Source of the DNA: JADJYF01 sp965278995
Lineage (GTDB): Bacteria; Pseudomonadota; Gammaproteobacteria; Ga0077536
DNA: 64,000 bases
Direction of reading: 5' to 3'
NCBI GenBank assembly: GCA_965278995.1
Contig: OZ257136.1
Coordinates: 1,550,001 to 1,614,000 of the forward strand
Positions 33,443 to 41,351 of this stretch are shown in pieces (position 1 is the stretch's first letter; every line of letters starts with the position of its first letter). A program made the translations under genes and the position numbers. The notes under the pieces are model-generated. The model was not told where the DNA came from. It ran no database searches and saw only the letters and a program-made list of their open reading frames with translations.

Positions 33443-33637
33443 GCGCGACCGTGGGCCGGTCCGCGGCCTTGTGCACCACAGCGCCTTGTTGGTACTTTAG
33501 CGCCCTCGTCAGCGTCGGTTCCGGGGGGGACGAATGGCGCCGCGCCGGTGCGCAGCAGCGCAGCTTGGCGGCGACTATTGAATCGTTTCTGCTGCCGCTC
33601 GATTACATATTGGCTTAATCAAAAAATGGTACACCTA

Positions 33638-34879
33638 ATGAGTGCACTTCGTTTTCGTTTCACGACCACGCTCGCGATGGCTTGCGCCATCACGCTCTCT
33701 GGCCCGGTATTCGCCGCCAGCGAGGGCGAAACAGCAGCGCCCGTCCGTACGGCGTTGAAGACCGATTTCATCGATGCGACGTACCTGCCAGGGCTGCAGC
33801 GTGTCGTGGTGACGGGTCATCACGGCGTCATCGGCACGCTCGAAGTGTCGGACACCGGCGCCCGTCTCGCCCTGCTCGCCGATCATCCTGAGGAAGATTT
33901 CACCACGCTGGAGAAACTTTCCGACAACGAAGTCATGATCGGCAGCGCGACCGGCAAGGTCTATCGTTACGACGGCCAGAAAGTCGTCGAAATCGCGGCA
34001 CTGTCCGAGTTCCAGGAGCCGGTGCTTGATATTGCAGTCGACGGCACCACCGTGTGGGTCGTCGGAGCCCGCGGCTTGGTGGCGAAAAGCGCGGACGGCG
34101 GCGCCACGTTCGAAAATATCGAGATTACCGATGTCACGCAGCCGTTGGCGACTTTCCCGGCCGGCCAGCCGGCTGACTGGTACCTCGGCGTGAGTAATCT
34201 GCTGCCGGAGACGGTCGTCTTCAATGCGACTGTCGGTGGCAAGCCAGCTGTCGTCGATACCGACTACACGCTCTATCCCGATGAGGGATTCGTGCAGGTG
34301 CTGACGCAGCTCGACGAGGAGCCACTGCCCACAATCGCCTACAAATTCAACCCGGGCCCGCCGTTCCGTCTCGGTGACGTCTCGTGGAACGTGGTACTCG
34401 CCGGCAACGGGCGCGTCACCATGGCCGGCGAGTTCGGCATGATTCTGCAGAGCGACGATGGTGGCGCGACCTGGACGCGTCGTGACACACGCATCGTGCC
34501 GCGTGAGCCAGAACCGGCGTATTGGCTGGGTGGTGCGCAGAAAGGCGATGAAATGTGGCTGGTCGGTGCAGCTGGCGTGAGCGAACATAGCGACGACGGC
34601 GGTGTGACGTGGATCGACAATCCGAAACCAGGGCGTGAGGGCATTTTCGGTGTCGCGCTGCTAGAGGACGGCACGCCGGTCATTGCCGGCGCCGTCGGCC
34701 TCATCGGCAAACTCGACAACGGCCAGTGGCAAGTCGCTGACCGTAGCGAACTCAAACTGTTGTCGTGGTTGCGCTCGCTGGTGCCGATGCCGGATGGCAG
34801 TCTGCTCGCGACCGGCGGTCGCGTGACCGCCATCCGCCTGAAAGACGGCGCCTGGACGCGGGTGCCGGTAGATCTCTGA
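33638..34879 (+). CDS. Ycf48-like/BNR-repeat exported beta-propeller protein
   Basis: 413 aa with a signal peptide at about 1-26 (...SGPVFAASEG). The body shows repeated propeller strands with Asp-box-like turns: KSADGGATFENIE, QSDDGGATWTRRD and HSDDGGVTWIDN. This is the YCF48-related/photosystem-stability-like family, which in heterotrophs regularly accompanies DUF1302/DUF1329 genes. ATGs at 33626 and 33638 are both possible, with no clear ribosome site; 33638 gives the better signal peptide. In many genomes an RND permease gene follows; here a tag gene follows convergently instead. Confidence 0.85.
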   Translation: MSALRFRFTTTLAMACAITLSGPVFAASEGETAAPVRTALKTDFIDATYLPGLQRVVVTGHHGVIGTLEVSDTGARLALLADHPEEDFTTLEKLSDNEVMIGSATGKVYRYDGQKVVEIAALSEFQEPVLDIAVDGTTVWVVGARGLVAKSADGGATFENIEITDVTQPLATFPAGQPADWYLGVSNLLPETVVFNATVGGKPAVVDTDYTLYPDEGFVQVLTQLDEEPLPTIAYKFNPGPPFRLGDVSWNVVLAGNGRVTMAGEFGMILQSDDGGATWTRRDTRIVPREPEPAYWLGGAQKGDEMWLVGAAGVSEHSDDGGVTWIDNPKPGREGIFGVALLEDGTPVIAGAVGLIGKLDNGQWQVADRSELKLLSWLRSLVPMPDGSLLATGGRVTAIRLKDGAWTRVPVDL

Positions 34880-34903
34880 ACGCATCCCACGGCATATGCT
34901 GAA

Positions 34904-34931
34904 CGTGCGGCGGCCTGCGGGCCGCCGCACG
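34904..34931. terminator. Strong bidirectional hairpin between Ycf48-like and tag genes
   Basis: CGTGCGGCGGCC (34904-34915) and GGCCGCCGCACG (34920-34931) form a perfect 12-base stem with loop TGCG, centred in the 56-bp gap between the two convergent genes. Only a short T-run (GTTTC) follows on the plus strand. Confidence 0.6.
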
Positions 34932-34935
34932 CGTT

Positions 34936-35571
34936 TCAGGTCGTGGACTTTGCCGTGACCGGATAAGTAGCCATGATTTCCTTACGCCGGAAACACTGCA
35001 CCGCGTGGTCGTTGACCAAGCCGGTCGCCTGCATGTGCGCGTACATGATGGTCGAACCGACGAACTTGAAGCCGCGCGTTTTGAGATCGCGGCTCAAGCT
35101 GTCCGACTGCGGACTCGTGACCGGATAATCGGCCAGCTCACGGCGGGCATTGACCTGCGGGTGGCCGTCGACGAAAGACCAGATGTAGTTGCAGAAGCTA
35201 CCCCACTCTTTCTGTACGTCGAGATAGGCACGCGCGTTGCCGACTGCGGCGACGATTTTCTGACGGTTGCGGATGAGACCGGGATCGAGCAGCAGGCGCT
35301 CGATTTTCGCTTCTGTATAGCGCGCCACCGTGGAAGCATCGAAACCGGCAAACGCGCTTCGATAATGTTCGCGTTTACGCAGCACGGTGTACCAGCTCAG
35401 CCCGGCCTGCGCGCTCTCCAGAGTGAGATATTCGAACATCAGGCGGTCGTCTCGCACCGGCACGCCCCATTCACTGTCGTGATAAGCGACATAGTCGGGC
35501 TTCGACAGATCGACCCACGGGCACCGTTTACGTCCGTCATCCATCACTGGCTTGTTCGACGCCGTTTTCAC
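34936..35571 (-). CDS. tag: DNA-3-methyladenine glycosylase I
   Basis: 211 aa base-excision glycosylase that removes 3-methyladenine from alkylated DNA. RCPWVDLSKPDYVAYHDSEWG with its Cys/His zinc ligands, LTLESAQAGLSWYTVLRKR, and FVGSTIMYAHMQATGLVNDH are the Tag family marks. The start is a GTG at 35571 overlapping the thiolase stop (GTGA), which implies translational coupling; a later ATG at 35541 (MDDGRKRC) is the alternative. Coupling of a repair gene to a thiolase gene is functionally odd. Confidence 0.93.
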   Translation of the reverse strand: MKTASNKPVMDDGRKRCPWVDLSKPDYVAYHDSEWGVPVRDDRLMFEYLTLESAQAGLSWYTVLRKREHYRSAFAGFDASTVARYTEAKIERLLLDPGLIRNRQKIVAAVGNARAYLDVQKEWGSFCNYIWSFVDGHPQVNARRELADYPVTSPQSDSLSRDLKTRGFKFVGSTIMYAHMQATGLVNDHAVQCFRRKEIMATYPVTAKSTT

Positions 35572-36749
35572 AGCAGTTCAATTGCCAATGCCGTTGCTTC
35601 GCCGCCGCCGATGCATAAGCTCGCTATGCCGCGTTTGCGGCCGAGATCCTGCAGCGCGTGCACCAGTGTAACGACAATGCGCGCACCCGAGGCGCCGATA
35701 GGATGACCGAGCGCACAGGCGCCGCCGCGCACATTGAGCTTGGCGTGCGGAATGCCGATGTCATGCATCGCGGCCATTGCGACGACGGCAAACGCTTCAT
35801 TGATTTCGAATAGGTCGACGTCGTCGACATGCCAGCCAACCCGAGCCAGCAGCTTGTTGATCGCATGCACCGGCGCCGTGGTGAACCAGCCTGGTTCCTG
35901 TGCGTGTGACGCATGCGCCAGAATGCGTGCTTGCGCCGTGACGCCCAGTTCGCGGGCGCGGGCCTCGTTCAACAGGATGACCGCCGCCGCACCATCGGAA
36001 ATCGAACTCGCATTAGCCGCGGTTACGGTACCGTCCTTGGCGAATGCTGGCCGCAGGTGCGGGATCTTGTCGAGTTGCGCGTTGCCCGGCTGTTCATCGG
36101 TATCGACCGTCACCTCGCCTTTACGGGTTTTCACGGTGACGGGAACGATTTCGCGCTTGAACTGCCCTTTAGCGATGGCGTTCTGCGCACGCTTCAGGGA
36201 CTCGATGGCGTAAGCATCCTGTGCTTCGCGGGTGAAGCCGTACTTGCGGGCACATTCTTCGGCAAAACTGCCCATCAGCCGGCCTTTTTCGTAGGCGTCT
36301 TCAAGGCCATCGAAAAACATGTGGTCAAGCACTTCCCCATGACCGAGCCGCATGCCGCTGCGCACTTTGGGCAGCAGATAAGGCGCATTGGTCATGCTTT
36401 CCATACCGCCGGCGACGACCACACCGACAGAACCGGCGCCGATACCATCCATCCCCTGCATGATCGCTTTCATGCCCGAACCACACATCTTGTTGACCGT
36501 TGTACACGGCGTGGCGAGCGGCAGGCCGGCGCCGAGTGCAGCCTGGCGTGCCGGCGCCTGACCGAGACCGGCAGGCAGGACGCAGCCCATGATGGTCTCT
36601 TCGACCGCTTCGGGTGCGAGACCGGCCCGGCTCAATGCGCCACGGATTGCCGCTGCGCCGAGCGCCGTGGCGCCGACTTCGGCCAACTCTCCCTGCAGAC
36701 CACCCATGGGGGTACGGGCAAGACCGGCGATGACTGTCGATTCACTCAT
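35568..36749 (-). CDS. Acetyl-CoA C-acetyltransferase (thiolase)
   Basis: 393 aa thiolase. The acylated Cys89 is in NKMCGSGMK, His349 in ALGHPIGASG, and the second catalytic Cys379 in CIGGGEATA, all at standard family positions for the biosynthetic/degradative class. It joins two acetyl-CoA or cleaves acetoacetyl-CoA, linking beta-oxidation or amino-acid breakdown to central metabolism. It overlaps the downstream tag start. The atoB/phaA/bktB assignment cannot be decided by eye. Confidence 0.94.
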   Translation of the reverse strand: MSESTVIAGLARTPMGGLQGELAEVGATALGAAAIRGALSRAGLAPEAVEETIMGCVLPAGLGQAPARQAALGAGLPLATPCTTVNKMCGSGMKAIMQGMDGIGAGSVGVVVAGGMESMTNAPYLLPKVRSGMRLGHGEVLDHMFFDGLEDAYEKGRLMGSFAEECARKYGFTREAQDAYAIESLKRAQNAIAKGQFKREIVPVTVKTRKGEVTVDTDEQPGNAQLDKIPHLRPAFAKDGTVTAANASSISDGAAAVILLNEARARELGVTAQARILAHASHAQEPGWFTTAPVHAINKLLARVGWHVDDVDLFEINEAFAVVAMAAMHDIGIPHAKLNVRGGACALGHPIGASGARIVVTLVHALQDLGRKRGIASLCIGGGEATALAIELL

Positions 36750-36784
36750 GAGTTAGCTCCCTTGTTCTGGCCTGAGTTTCCTGG

Positions 36785-37999
36785 CTACGGCGCGCCGTAT
36801 TCTAAACCCAGCCGTTCTATGATGGCGTCAGCTATCGGGAATGCCGACGTTGCCGCAGGAGATGGCGCGTTGCCGACATGCAGGGTGCGCGGCGTTGCAA
36901 GCAGCATGAAATCGTGAACCATCTCGCCGTTGCGACGCACGGCCTGCGCGCGAATGCCGCAGCTAAGCTGAGTCAAGTCGGTCAGCTCCAGCGCCGGGCA
37001 ATAGCGGCGAACGGCAGCAAGGTAGGCGCGACGACTGAGTGTACGGGCGAACTCGCCGATGCCGGCGCGCGGAAATTTCGTCAATAGACGCCAGGTGCCG
37101 GGGAATCGCAGGACGTCGCCTGCGTCGCGGGGAACGAGTGCCCACGGCCGATACGTCTCGCGCGCAAACGCCAGCATCGCGCTGGGGCCGAGCGTTATAT
37201 CGCCTGTCGTCGTGCGCGTCAGATGTACACCGAGAAACGGCAGCCGTGCGTCCGGCACCGGATAGATCAGCGTTTTAACCAGCCCACTGCGGGTACCCGG
37301 CAGCGTGTAGTAGTCGCCGCGGAACGGCACGATGGCAAAGTCGATAGCGAGGCCCGCCAGCCGCGCCACTCGGTCGGCCTGCAATCCCGCGCAGACAATC
37401 AGCCGGCTCGCGGCAAAGCTGCCCTGACTGGTTTCGACGATGACTTCGTCGGCGCGCTCGATGATATGTGTCACTTCAGCGTGATGGATCACGGCGCCAT
37501 CGTGAGCAAGCAGCAGTTCAGCAAGTCGCCGGCACAACGACGGATAATCGGCAATGGCCGTGTCGCGGACGAAGATTGCCGCACGTCCGCGAATGTCCGG
37601 TTCCCGCTCGATGATGGCGTTCGCATCCAGGCGCTCGATCGCGAGCCCGTTGGCCACGGCACGCGCGGCCAATGCGTCGAGAGCAGGCAGTTCGTCGGTC
37701 GACGTCGCCACAATCAGTTTGCCGCAGCGTTCGAAAGCAATCGCGTGCGTGCGACAGAACGCCTCGGTAGCAGCTATCCCCGCGCGGCAAAATCGCGCTT
37801 TCAGGCTGTCCGGCGGATAGTAGACGCCGGCGTGGACAACGCCGCTGTTGTGACCACTCTGATGCGCCGCGACGCGGTCTTCCTTCTCGAGGACGGCGAT
37901 GCGTGCCAGCGGGTAAATTTCCCGCAGTCGCCAGGCGGTTGCCAGACCGACGATGCCGGCACCGACGATCAGATAGTCGTAGCGCGTCTGCACGCTCAC
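36785..37999 (-). CDS. lhgO: L-2-hydroxyglutarate oxidase
   Basis: About 404 aa FAD-dependent oxidase of the DAO family. The dinucleotide motif YLIVGAGIVGLATAW near the N-terminus, followed by VLEKEDRVAAHQSGHNSGVVHAGVYY split across the family's substrate loop, is characteristic of LhgO/YgaF, which returns L-2-hydroxyglutarate to 2-oxoglutarate at the membrane. Start codons are GTGs at 37999 or 37993, just before the FAD motif; the frame stays open to 38140 but would overlap the divergent cysC gene. A D-2-hydroxyglutarate dehydrogenase-like gene is close by at 38705. Confidence 0.88.
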   Translation of the reverse strand: MSVQTRYDYLIVGAGIVGLATAWRLREIYPLARIAVLEKEDRVAAHQSGHNSGVVHAGVYYPPDSLKARFCRAGIAATEAFCRTHAIAFERCGKLIVATSTDELPALDALAARAVANGLAIERLDANAIIEREPDIRGRAAIFVRDTAIADYPSLCRRLAELLLAHDGAVIHHAEVTHIIERADEVIVETSQGSFAASRLIVCAGLQADRVARLAGLAIDFAIVPFRGDYYTLPGTRSGLVKTLIYPVPDARLPFLGVHLTRTTTGDITLGPSAMLAFARETYRPWALVPRDAGDVLRFPGTWRLLTKFPRAGIGEFARTLSRRAYLAAVRRYCPALELTDLTQLSCGIRAQAVRRNGEMVHDFMLLATPRTLHVGNAPSPAATSAFPIADAIIERLGLEYGAP

Positions 38000-38111
38000 G
38001 AACAAAACCGCTGCTGACTGGCCAGCGCGCTCGACAAAGCACGCGAGGTCGGCGTCACTGCTGCTACCATGCGCAACAACGTTCCAGAGACTGTGCCGGC
38101 GCCCCGCTTCG

Positions 38112-38726
38112 ATGACGACATCCGCACCCACACCCAACATCGTCTGGCATCCGCATCAGGTCACCCGCGCCGAGCGCGAGCGATTGCATGGTCATCGCGG
38201 CTGCGTGCTGTGGTTCACGGGCTTGAGTGGCGCCGGAAAAAGTACCGTGGCCAACGCGCTCGAAGCGCGATTGCATGCGCGCGGCAGCCACACGTATCTG
38301 CTCGATGGCGACAACATCCGTCACGGCTTGAATCGCAATCTCGGCTTCAGCGCGGCAGACAGAACCGAGAACATCCGCCGCATCGGTGAAGTCGCCAAAC
38401 TCATGGCTGATGCCGGGTTGATTGTTCTGAGTGCGTTCATTTCACCTTATCGCGCCGACCGCGACGCAGTGCGGGCCCTGCTCGCGCCTGGCGAATTCGT
38501 TGAAGTACTGTGCCAGGCGACACTTGCTACGTGCGAGAGCCGCGATCCAAAAGGCCTCTATCGCCAGGCCAGGGCCGGTATGATCACGGACTTTACCGGC
38601 ATCGATGCCCCGTACGAAGCACCGCTGCAGCCCGAAATAGTGCTCGACTGCGACCACCGAGACGTCGCCACGCTGGCCGGCGTGATGGTCGATTATCTTG
38701 TCGCTCACGGTGTCCTGTCGGATTGA
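38112..38726 (+). CDS. cysC: Adenylylsulfate (APS) kinase
   Basis: 204 aa kinase that phosphorylates APS to PAPS in sulfate assimilation. The P-loop GLSGAGKST is at 36-44, with LLDGDNIRHGLNRNLGFS (60-80), RIGEVAKLMADAGLIVLSAF and FISPYRADR following. It is a stand-alone domain, with no cysD or cysN neighbour. The gene stop overlaps the 3' end of the convergent FAD-linked dehydrogenase by 22 bp (38705-38726). Confidence 0.94.
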   Translation: MTTSAPTPNIVWHPHQVTRAERERLHGHRGCVLWFTGLSGAGKSTVANALEARLHARGSHTYLLDGDNIRHGLNRNLGFSAADRTENIRRIGEVAKLMADAGLIVLSAFISPYRADRDAVRALLAPGEFVEVLCQATLATCESRDPKGLYRQARAGMITDFTGIDAPYEAPLQPEIVLDCDHRDVATLAGVMVDYLVAHGVLSD

Positions 38727-40141
38727 AGCGGGAACGTACCGGCGTCCACCAGCAGCTTGCCGGGATTCATGAGACCACGCGGATCAAGTGCCGCCTTGAT
38801 CGTCCGCATCACGCTGAGTGACGTTTTATCGGCATAGTGCGCAAGTAGTTCGCGCTTCAGATGTCCGATACCGTGTTCGGCGCTGTAACTGCCGCCGAGC
38901 GCATGCGCACGGTCATGCACGAGTGCGCTGATATCGGCGCCGTGCGCAAGTTTGTAGGCCTCAGCTTCGACAGCTGGCGGCGCCAGCACATTGAAATGCA
39001 CGTTGCCGTCGCCGAGATGTCCGTAAATCGACAGTCGAACGCCAGGATAGCGTTCGACGATCGACGCCTGCACTTCGTCGATATACGAAGCGATGTCGCC
39101 AAGCGCCAACGAGACATCGTGTTTGACTGAGCCGCCCAGGCGCTTTTCGGCCGCCGGGATTGCTTCACGTATCGCCCACAATGCGCGCGTCTGGGTAGGC
39201 CCGCTGCCAATCACGGCGTCGACCACCAGACCGCGTTCGAGTGCCAGACTCAGTGCCTGCTCGAACTGCTGCTCGCCGCCTGCCAGGCATTCAACCAGCA
39301 CCTGGTGCGCGTGTGTCAGGCCGAGAGGCAGTGCCACCTCAGGCATCGCTTCTGTCAACCGGCTGAGCGCTGCAGCCGTCATGTATTCGAACGAGGTCAC
39401 GCCATCGCCGGTCGCCTGGCGCAAGTCGGCAAGTAACGCGCATGCCGCGCCACAGTCCGCTACCGCGAGCCAGGCTGTTTGGCGCGGACCGTCGGGGAAC
39501 AGTTTGAGGACTGCCGCAGTGATGATGCCGAGCGTCCCTTCAGCACCGACGAACAACTGCTTCACGTCGTAACCGGTGTTGTCCTTACGCAGCGCGCGCA
39601 GCTCGTTGCACACGCGCCCGTCCGCCAGCACGACTTCGAGCCCGAGCACAAGATCGCGTGCTGTCCCATATTTGAGCACCGCCAGGCCGCCGGCATTGGT
39701 CGACAGATTGCCGCCGATCTGGCAACTGCTCTGCGAGCCCATGCTGAGCGGCAGCAACAGACCGTGGGCGCTGGCGGCTGCCTGCGCATCGGCGAGGATC
39801 ACGCCTGCCTGGACTGTCATGGTGTAGGCATGAGTATCCACAGCCAGGACGCGATTGAGACGTTCGAGACTGATGACGATTTCGCTGCCGGAGTTATCCG
39901 GTGTCGCACCACCGCAATAGCCGGTATTGCCGCCTTGCGGCACCATGCCGATGCCATCGCGCGCGCAAATGGCGACGACAGCGGCTACTTCTTGCGTGGT
40001 TGCCGGACGGACCACGGCACGCGCCGCGCCGTGATACAGGCGCCGTTCGTCGACGACATAGCGGAGCGTGGTGTCAGCAGCGGTCAGGACATGTTCAGAC
40101 CCGACCACTGCGGTCAGGTCGGCCAGGGTCGCCGTGGTCAC
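38705..40141 (-). CDS. FAD-linked dehydrogenase, D-2-hydroxyglutarate/D-lactate type
   Basis: 478 aa FAD-binding type 4 dehydrogenase. PQGGNTGYCGG and SMGSQSSCQIGGNLSTNAGG are the FAD segments, and GHLGDGNVHFNV plus SAEHGIGHLKRE (metal-binding His) in the C-terminal domain are typical of D-2-hydroxyglutarate dehydrogenase and close D-lactate/glycolate enzymes. The GTG at 40141 is the apparent start, with no strong ribosome site. Proximity to an L-2-hydroxyglutarate oxidase favours D-2-hydroxyglutarate as substrate. Confidence 0.9.
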   Translation of the reverse strand: MTTATLADLTAVVGSEHVLTAADTTLRYVVDERRLYHGAARAVVRPATTQEVAAVVAICARDGIGMVPQGGNTGYCGGATPDNSGSEIVISLERLNRVLAVDTHAYTMTVQAGVILADAQAAASAHGLLLPLSMGSQSSCQIGGNLSTNAGGLAVLKYGTARDLVLGLEVVLADGRVCNELRALRKDNTGYDVKQLFVGAEGTLGIITAAVLKLFPDGPRQTAWLAVADCGAACALLADLRQATGDGVTSFEYMTAAALSRLTEAMPEVALPLGLTHAHQVLVECLAGGEQQFEQALSLALERGLVVDAVIGSGPTQTRALWAIREAIPAAEKRLGGSVKHDVSLALGDIASYIDEVQASIVERYPGVRLSIYGHLGDGNVHFNVLAPPAVEAEAYKLAHGADISALVHDRAHALGGSYSAEHGIGHLKRELLAHYADKTSLSVMRTIKAALDPRGLMNPGKLLVDAGTFPLQSDRTP

Positions 40142-40165
40142 GCCGGCACAACGTGCAGGCCGGGG

Positions 40166-41119
40166 TCAGGCCGCGCGGGCGGCTTCGGCGGCGTGGTGAA
40201 ACGACGCACAGCGCTTGAAGTAGTTCTCGGTGGTCTTCGGCATCGGCACGCGCGCGAACGCTATCCACTCGATCAGGCGTTTCCCCTCGCGGACGAGCTT
40301 CAAGCCCTGCTCGAACATTGCGCTGTAGTCGCCCGGCAAATTGCGGTCCGGTTCGAATGACCACAGGTTGTCGCCGGTTACGACGAAATCCGGCCACACA
40401 CGAAAAATCGCCGGGTCGGTCTTGATCGTCTCGCTTTCGAGTTTGGCGGCCATCGCATATGCCGTCACGCGCGCCGCCAGACCAGAAAATCCTGAAACCC
40501 CAGCAAACGTCTGCAGCAGGTTGTCCGCGATGCTGTCGATCGCCGTCATGGTTTGCGCAATCTTGATGTAACGTGTCTCGTAGAACTCCGCTACCGGCAT
40601 GTAGAACACTTTCAGCGGTTCGCCCCAGAGTTCGTCGAGTCCTTCCTCGCCGCTGTAGTGTTTGACCTGTTTACCGAGATCGAACGCCTCGAGAAAACAG
40701 GATTCGCATTCGAGCATCAATTCATTCGTCGGCGTGATATCGATACCCCGCCGATTGAGCTCGAAGATCATCGTGAAGATATCCGAGCCGCGGTTCAGCA
40801 GAGCCCCGGCCAACATCGCCGCGTTGACACGTTTGCGATCGGGCTCAAGTTCAGTTTCGTAAGCGAGACGGGCTTCGGGAAGATTGTAACCAGGGGTGTT
40901 GATGCCCGGTTCGGTATGATGGAAGACGCGTTTGGTCAGGTGGTCGATGAGTTCACGGCGGGCGGCGGGTTCGTCTTTTGGCACTTCGTAACGGCGGATC
41001 CAGTAGCCGTCGTAGTAGACGCAGCTCTTGCCATCGCAGTCGCGGACCGTGCCATTGACGACGGCACTGTCACCGGCGGGTGGCTTGAGCTGCGACTGTT
41101 CGTGTAGGAACGTCGGCAT
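40166..41119 (-). CDS. Conserved-looking protein of unknown function, 317 aa
   Basis: A complete 317 aa reading frame with ATG and normal codon use for the window. I do not recognise its family. No signal peptide and no transmembrane segment; it is rich in charged and aromatic residues, with an early DGKSCVYYDGYWIRRYEVP stretch and a helical middle (NAAMLAGALLNRGSDIFTMIF). Conserved-looking His, Glu and Cys residues (RVFHHTEPG, LECESCFLEAF) could bind a metal or cofactor. It lies 24 bp before the FAD dehydrogenase gene on the same strand, so it may share that operon. Confidence 0.75.
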   Translation of the reverse strand: MPTFLHEQSQLKPPAGDSAVVNGTVRDCDGKSCVYYDGYWIRRYEVPKDEPAARRELIDHLTKRVFHHTEPGINTPGYNLPEARLAYETELEPDRKRVNAAMLAGALLNRGSDIFTMIFELNRRGIDITPTNELMLECESCFLEAFDLGKQVKHYSGEEGLDELWGEPLKVFYMPVAEFYETRYIKIAQTMTAIDSIADNLLQTFAGVSGFSGLAARVTAYAMAAKLESETIKTDPAIFRVWPDFVVTGDNLWSFEPDRNLPGDYSAMFEQGLKLVREGKRLIEWIAFARVPMPKTTENYFKRCASFHHAAEAARAA

Positions 41120-41351
41120 GTGAACTAGATTTCAACCATCATTTCGGTGCGCTTCACAACTGGCAGCAGCCAGTGGGCGCGTATCATACTCACTCACCCG
41201 CCCGACAGGAACGGGGGAAAGTAAAATAGTGTGCACTGCGTCACCGGAGCCCCGCGCCAGCCGTGGTGCCGGCGTCGCGGGAATTGCCCGTTCGCATTTT
41301 AATTCAATTATTTAGCGGCAATAAAGACGCCCGAAAACGGATCTGAATCGA

